Shown: piece after piece, positions 61,469-64,000 of the stretch
Layout of the letters: each line of letters opens with the position of its first letter
How positions within the stretch are numbered: position 1 is the first letter of the stretch
Notes under the pieces: model-generated
Databases searched by the model: none
The model's input: only the letters and a program-made list of their open reading frames with translations
Told to the model about the DNA's origin: nothing
DNA from: Nageia nagi
Taxonomy: Eukaryota; Pinophyta
Assembly: GCA_050084985.1 (NCBI GenBank)
Contig: JBITNC010000002.1
Span: forward strand, 23,746,001 to 23,810,000
Direction: 5' to 3'
DNA length: 64,000 nucleotides
Translations under genes and position numbers: made by a program

Positions 61469-62210
61469 ATGAGTTTATCAAATTCATGCTTAACTATTGC
61501 AAATGATTATGATGTGCAAAATGATGTGTCAATCATAGAAAATCAAGTGCATGATAGTGATAGTGATGACACTAGCAATGATTATATGGTTGAAATTGAT
61601 AATGATGCATATTTAAACCTGGAAGGTATGGATAAATATGAAGTGTATGATATTGCATTTGAAAATTTGACATCTTGAGATCAACTCAAAAAAAAATTAA
61701 AGAGCATATGTTAGTCAATCCTTCTTTGATGTTAGGCATTTATATTGATCTTGATTTAAAGGAAAAATATCATGCATTTCTAAGGAAAGAACTAGATATA
61801 TTATTAAAAGATCCATATGAAAGGAAATATTGTATGCAAAAAATTTAGAAAGAGGAAATACAAAAGCAACAACATAGTCCTAAACCTCAACCTAAATCGT
61901 AACCTAAACCTTAAATTCAAACTCCACCTCAAAAATCAAAACCAAAACAATATTGGTGTAAAATCGTACCTTAGGTAACCTCAAAACCATAGGATATTCA
62001 CGTTGTAGAAAATCTAAAACAGGATGCCCATGTTGTAGAAAATCCAAAATAGGATGCCCATGTTGTAGAAAATCCAAAATAGGACACCCATGTCATAGAA
62101 AATCCAAAATAATATGCCCACGCTATAGAAAATCCAAAATAGGGGGCCCATGTCATGAAAATTGAGCCACCACTAAAAGTAAAAAGAGAAATATTTGGTG
62201 AATAGAGCAT
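61469..62210 (+). pseudogene. Acidic reading frame with decapeptide repeats, probably gag-related
   Basis: The first part (61469-61678) is open for 69 residues and very acidic (VHDSDSDDTSNDYMVEIDND). After a TGA the frame continues as a lysine-rich helical section (KEKYHAFLRKELDILLKDP), then a Q/P/K-rich section (about 61860-61950) and five to six copies of QDAHVVENPK ending KIEPPLKVKREIFGE and a TAG. Most stops are at former Gln codons. The composition (acidic, Q/P-rich, repeats) is found in gag or pre-gag frames of Ty3 elements, but no domain is certain. Confidence 0.45.
61985..62165 (+). repeat. 30-bp coding tandem repeat, six copies
   Basis: Unit (C/T)AGGATGCCCATGTTGTAGAA...CCAAAA, exactly 30 bases, so the frame is kept and reads QDAHVVENPK. 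Three of the Gln codons that start the units are now TAG and one is TAA. Confidence 0.92.
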
Positions 62211-62215
62211 AGGAA

Positions 62216-63185
62216 AAATTTCAATCTAACTAGACCCAATTGAGATCTGATTACAGGAATGTAGAACACAAAGAGATTGGTATTTTGAAAAGTATCAATT
62301 TAAGATTAAACTTCTTAATATATTTTTGCAAGTGGAAACATTCAACACATTTACTCCATTAGTGCAACTTCAAGCTTTTGATACTATTAAGAGAGTAGTA
62401 GCTCAAGGTAAAGAAAATCCAATGATGGTGGTTCCAACTACCTTTAGTGTACTCTAGTTTCTAAATTTGCATATCATATAGGATGCATTTCATATAGGCT
62501 ACATATCATGAGTCAGTCCCTTGCATGCATTTGGTTATCATGGCAAATTTCATCAAATTTTTAATCATGTTATTTTCGCATCTTCATATTTTCAATCATA
62601 TTCTATTATTTCTTATTTGCTTTTTACATCTTTTCATCCTCATCATTTCATCAAGTATTCTTCTTTCATCAAATGTTTTTCTTATCTCTATCTCTCATCA
62701 AGGTTCTTAAATTTACCATGTTAATCAAATGTCTCATTTATAAGGTAGTCTTGTGTCTAGATACTGCATTCCATACTAGTTGCATTTCATAAAAGAATAT
62801 TTAAAAAATAATAAAAAAGCAAAATCAAGATAAATTGGACAGCAATCTCAGTTAGGGGTAGTATAAGTTTTCGTTAGGGATAATATAACTTTTAGATAGG
62901 CGTAGTGTGTGTTTTCAACTAGGGGCATGATAAAAATTAGAAAGGCAAGAAAAGTTCAAAATCAGAAATAGTTCAAAATTACCCATTCCAAGGGTAAGAA
63001 GGTAAGTACAAAAAAAGTATATCATCTCAAACATCATCATTTTATGTTGTGTTATGATATATTATGCTTATTATCATCATGTTATGCATATCATGTATAA
63101 GATCAGTTTGAATAATTCTTTGAAAATTAGAGCACCCATGGTGTATGAAAATTGTATTTAGGGCATTAGCATCGTACATTATTTA
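62216..63185. other. No gene assigned
   Basis: 62220-62455 continues partly open on the plus strand (YFEKYQFKIKLLNIF, LQAFDTIKRVVAQGKENP) and may be the end of the frame above. From 62460 on the sequence is AT-rich, with a run of TTCATC/TTATCATCAT words and no motif. Confidence 0.4.
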
Positions 63186-63189
63186 TGAT

Positions 63190-63560
63190 ATTTATGGCAA
63201 AACCTGTTATAATTGATAAATTATGACTACTATTTCTTTGAATTATCTAGTATAAAATGTAAACATTATATATGTTATTATTATGACTACTATTTCAAAT
63301 AGAATGCATGTTTTACTAATGAAATCTAAAATTTAAAGACCACTATTTCTCTAAATATATAGTATGAAAAGTGAACATTGCATATTCTATTCTTACGATT
63401 GCTTTTTCAAATGGAATGCATATTTTGATAATGAAATCTAAAAATTTGAGACCATTGTATCTCTAAAAATCTAGTATAATATAGTAATATTGCATATGTT
63501 TATCTCATGATTACTTTTCATAAGAATGCATGTTGTACTAATGACATTCAAAAATTTTAG
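63190..63560. repeat. About 111-bp imperfect tandem repeat, three copies
   Basis: GAATGCATRTT..ACTAATGAAATCTAAAA recurs with AATGCAT at 63303, 63415 and 63525 (spacing 112 and 110). Confidence 0.8.
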
Positions 63561-63762
63561 GCCATGAAAACCCCATGAGCATAATGTCTTAAAGATTATA
63601 GGTCAATGTGATCATAGCATATTACAAGCTTGGGGCATATCCATGCCTCATCAACTTGATATTCATAGACTATGAGTAGACTAACAATGAAAATGAAGAT
63701 GTCTCATGAATAACTAATGGAGCCTAGCTTCATCCATGTGCTCAAGAAAAAGAGCACCCATT

Positions 63763-63940
63763 TTGCTTAGTAGTGTAAGCAACCAAAGTGCTCAAGAAAA
63801 ATAGCACCCTCTAATGCTTTTGGGGTAAAAAAAGAACCCTTTTGCTTGGGAGTATAAACAACTAAAGTACTTGTGAAAAACAACATCCTCTAATACTTTG
63901 GGGTAAAAAACACCTATTTGCTTAGGGACATAAACAAATT
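63763..63940. repeat. About 77-bp tandem repeat, three copies
   Basis: TTGCTTAG/TTGCTTGG recurs at 63763, 63842 and 63918, each followed by ...TAAACAA(C)TAAAG and CACCCTCTAATGCTTT-like words. The window ends at 64000 in ATGTTATG(C/T)-type short repeats. Confidence 0.75.
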
Positions 63941-64000
63941 TGTTATGTCATGTTATGCTATGTAAAGTAATATCATGCTATGTTATGTAATATCATGTTA

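Noticed and set aside
61998-62210. Minus-strand open frame of 70 residues with FGFSTTWASY repeats
   Set aside because: It is the shadow of the plus-strand 30-bp coding repeat; the plus frame reads through a protein-like context on both sides and its stops are explained by Gln codon decay.
1-64000. tRNA, rRNA, snRNA, CRISPR or bacterial operon signals
   Set aside because: None seen. The sequence is eukaryotic repeat DNA; the tRNA-like words are primer binding sites of retroelements.

Overview
This window is repeat-filled nuclear DNA of a large-genome seed plant. I see no intact host gene, rRNA, tRNA or CRISPR array. The sequence is strongly AT-rich. Almost everything recognisable is a decayed LTR retrotransposon (Copia or Ty3/gypsy) or an L1-type LINE, nested in one another, each carrying stops and frameshifts. 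The Copia gag style (an N-terminal FNGQ..W/L.KMQMEDYLYQKDLY region), old elements that are still full length, and the lack of genes over 64 kb would suit a conifer or other gymnosperm. That placement is inference, not proof.

Layout. 1-1592 (+) is a Ty3 remnant (G0: protease end to reverse transcriptase start), cut at the left edge. From about 1597 an Athila-like Ty3 element on the minus strand (G2) runs to at least 20365. It is split by two Copia insertions: E1 (2241-11557, +, changed target duplication ggtaa/gttaa) and E3 (12067-17041, -, perfect duplication ttttg). E4 (22117-27223, +, perfect duplication caaac) is the youngest Copia, with two 546-bp LTRs. LINE endonuclease remains follow at about 28130-29150 (+). 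A large Ty3 element, G1 (29868-44192, -), has about 1.9-kb LTRs, gag, protease, an archaeal-type RNase H placed before the reverse transcriptase, RT-RNase H, integrase and an extra 3.8-kb degenerate reading frame after integrase. LINE RT remains lie at 45236-47260 (+). E2 (47326 to about 55915, -) is a second member of the E1 family. 56400-57110 holds a weak gene-like remnant. 59190-59931 is the end of another Copia pol (-), apparently interrupted at 59932 by a further LTR element that runs off the right edge with a decapeptide-repeat reading frame and tandem repeats.

How it fits together. The insertion order can be read from the nesting: G2 is older than E1 and E3, and each intact target duplication marks a separate insertion. 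No element has an intact polyprotein. E1 and E2 share in-frame stops at the same codons, which suggests their common source was already defective and was moved by enzymes supplied in trans. The most unusual points are the domain order and extra reading frame of G1, the repeated decayed TGACGTCA-type sites in the G1 LTRs, the shared stops and 109-bp repeat arrays of the E1/E2 family, and the concentration of CAG-context TAG stops in E3.
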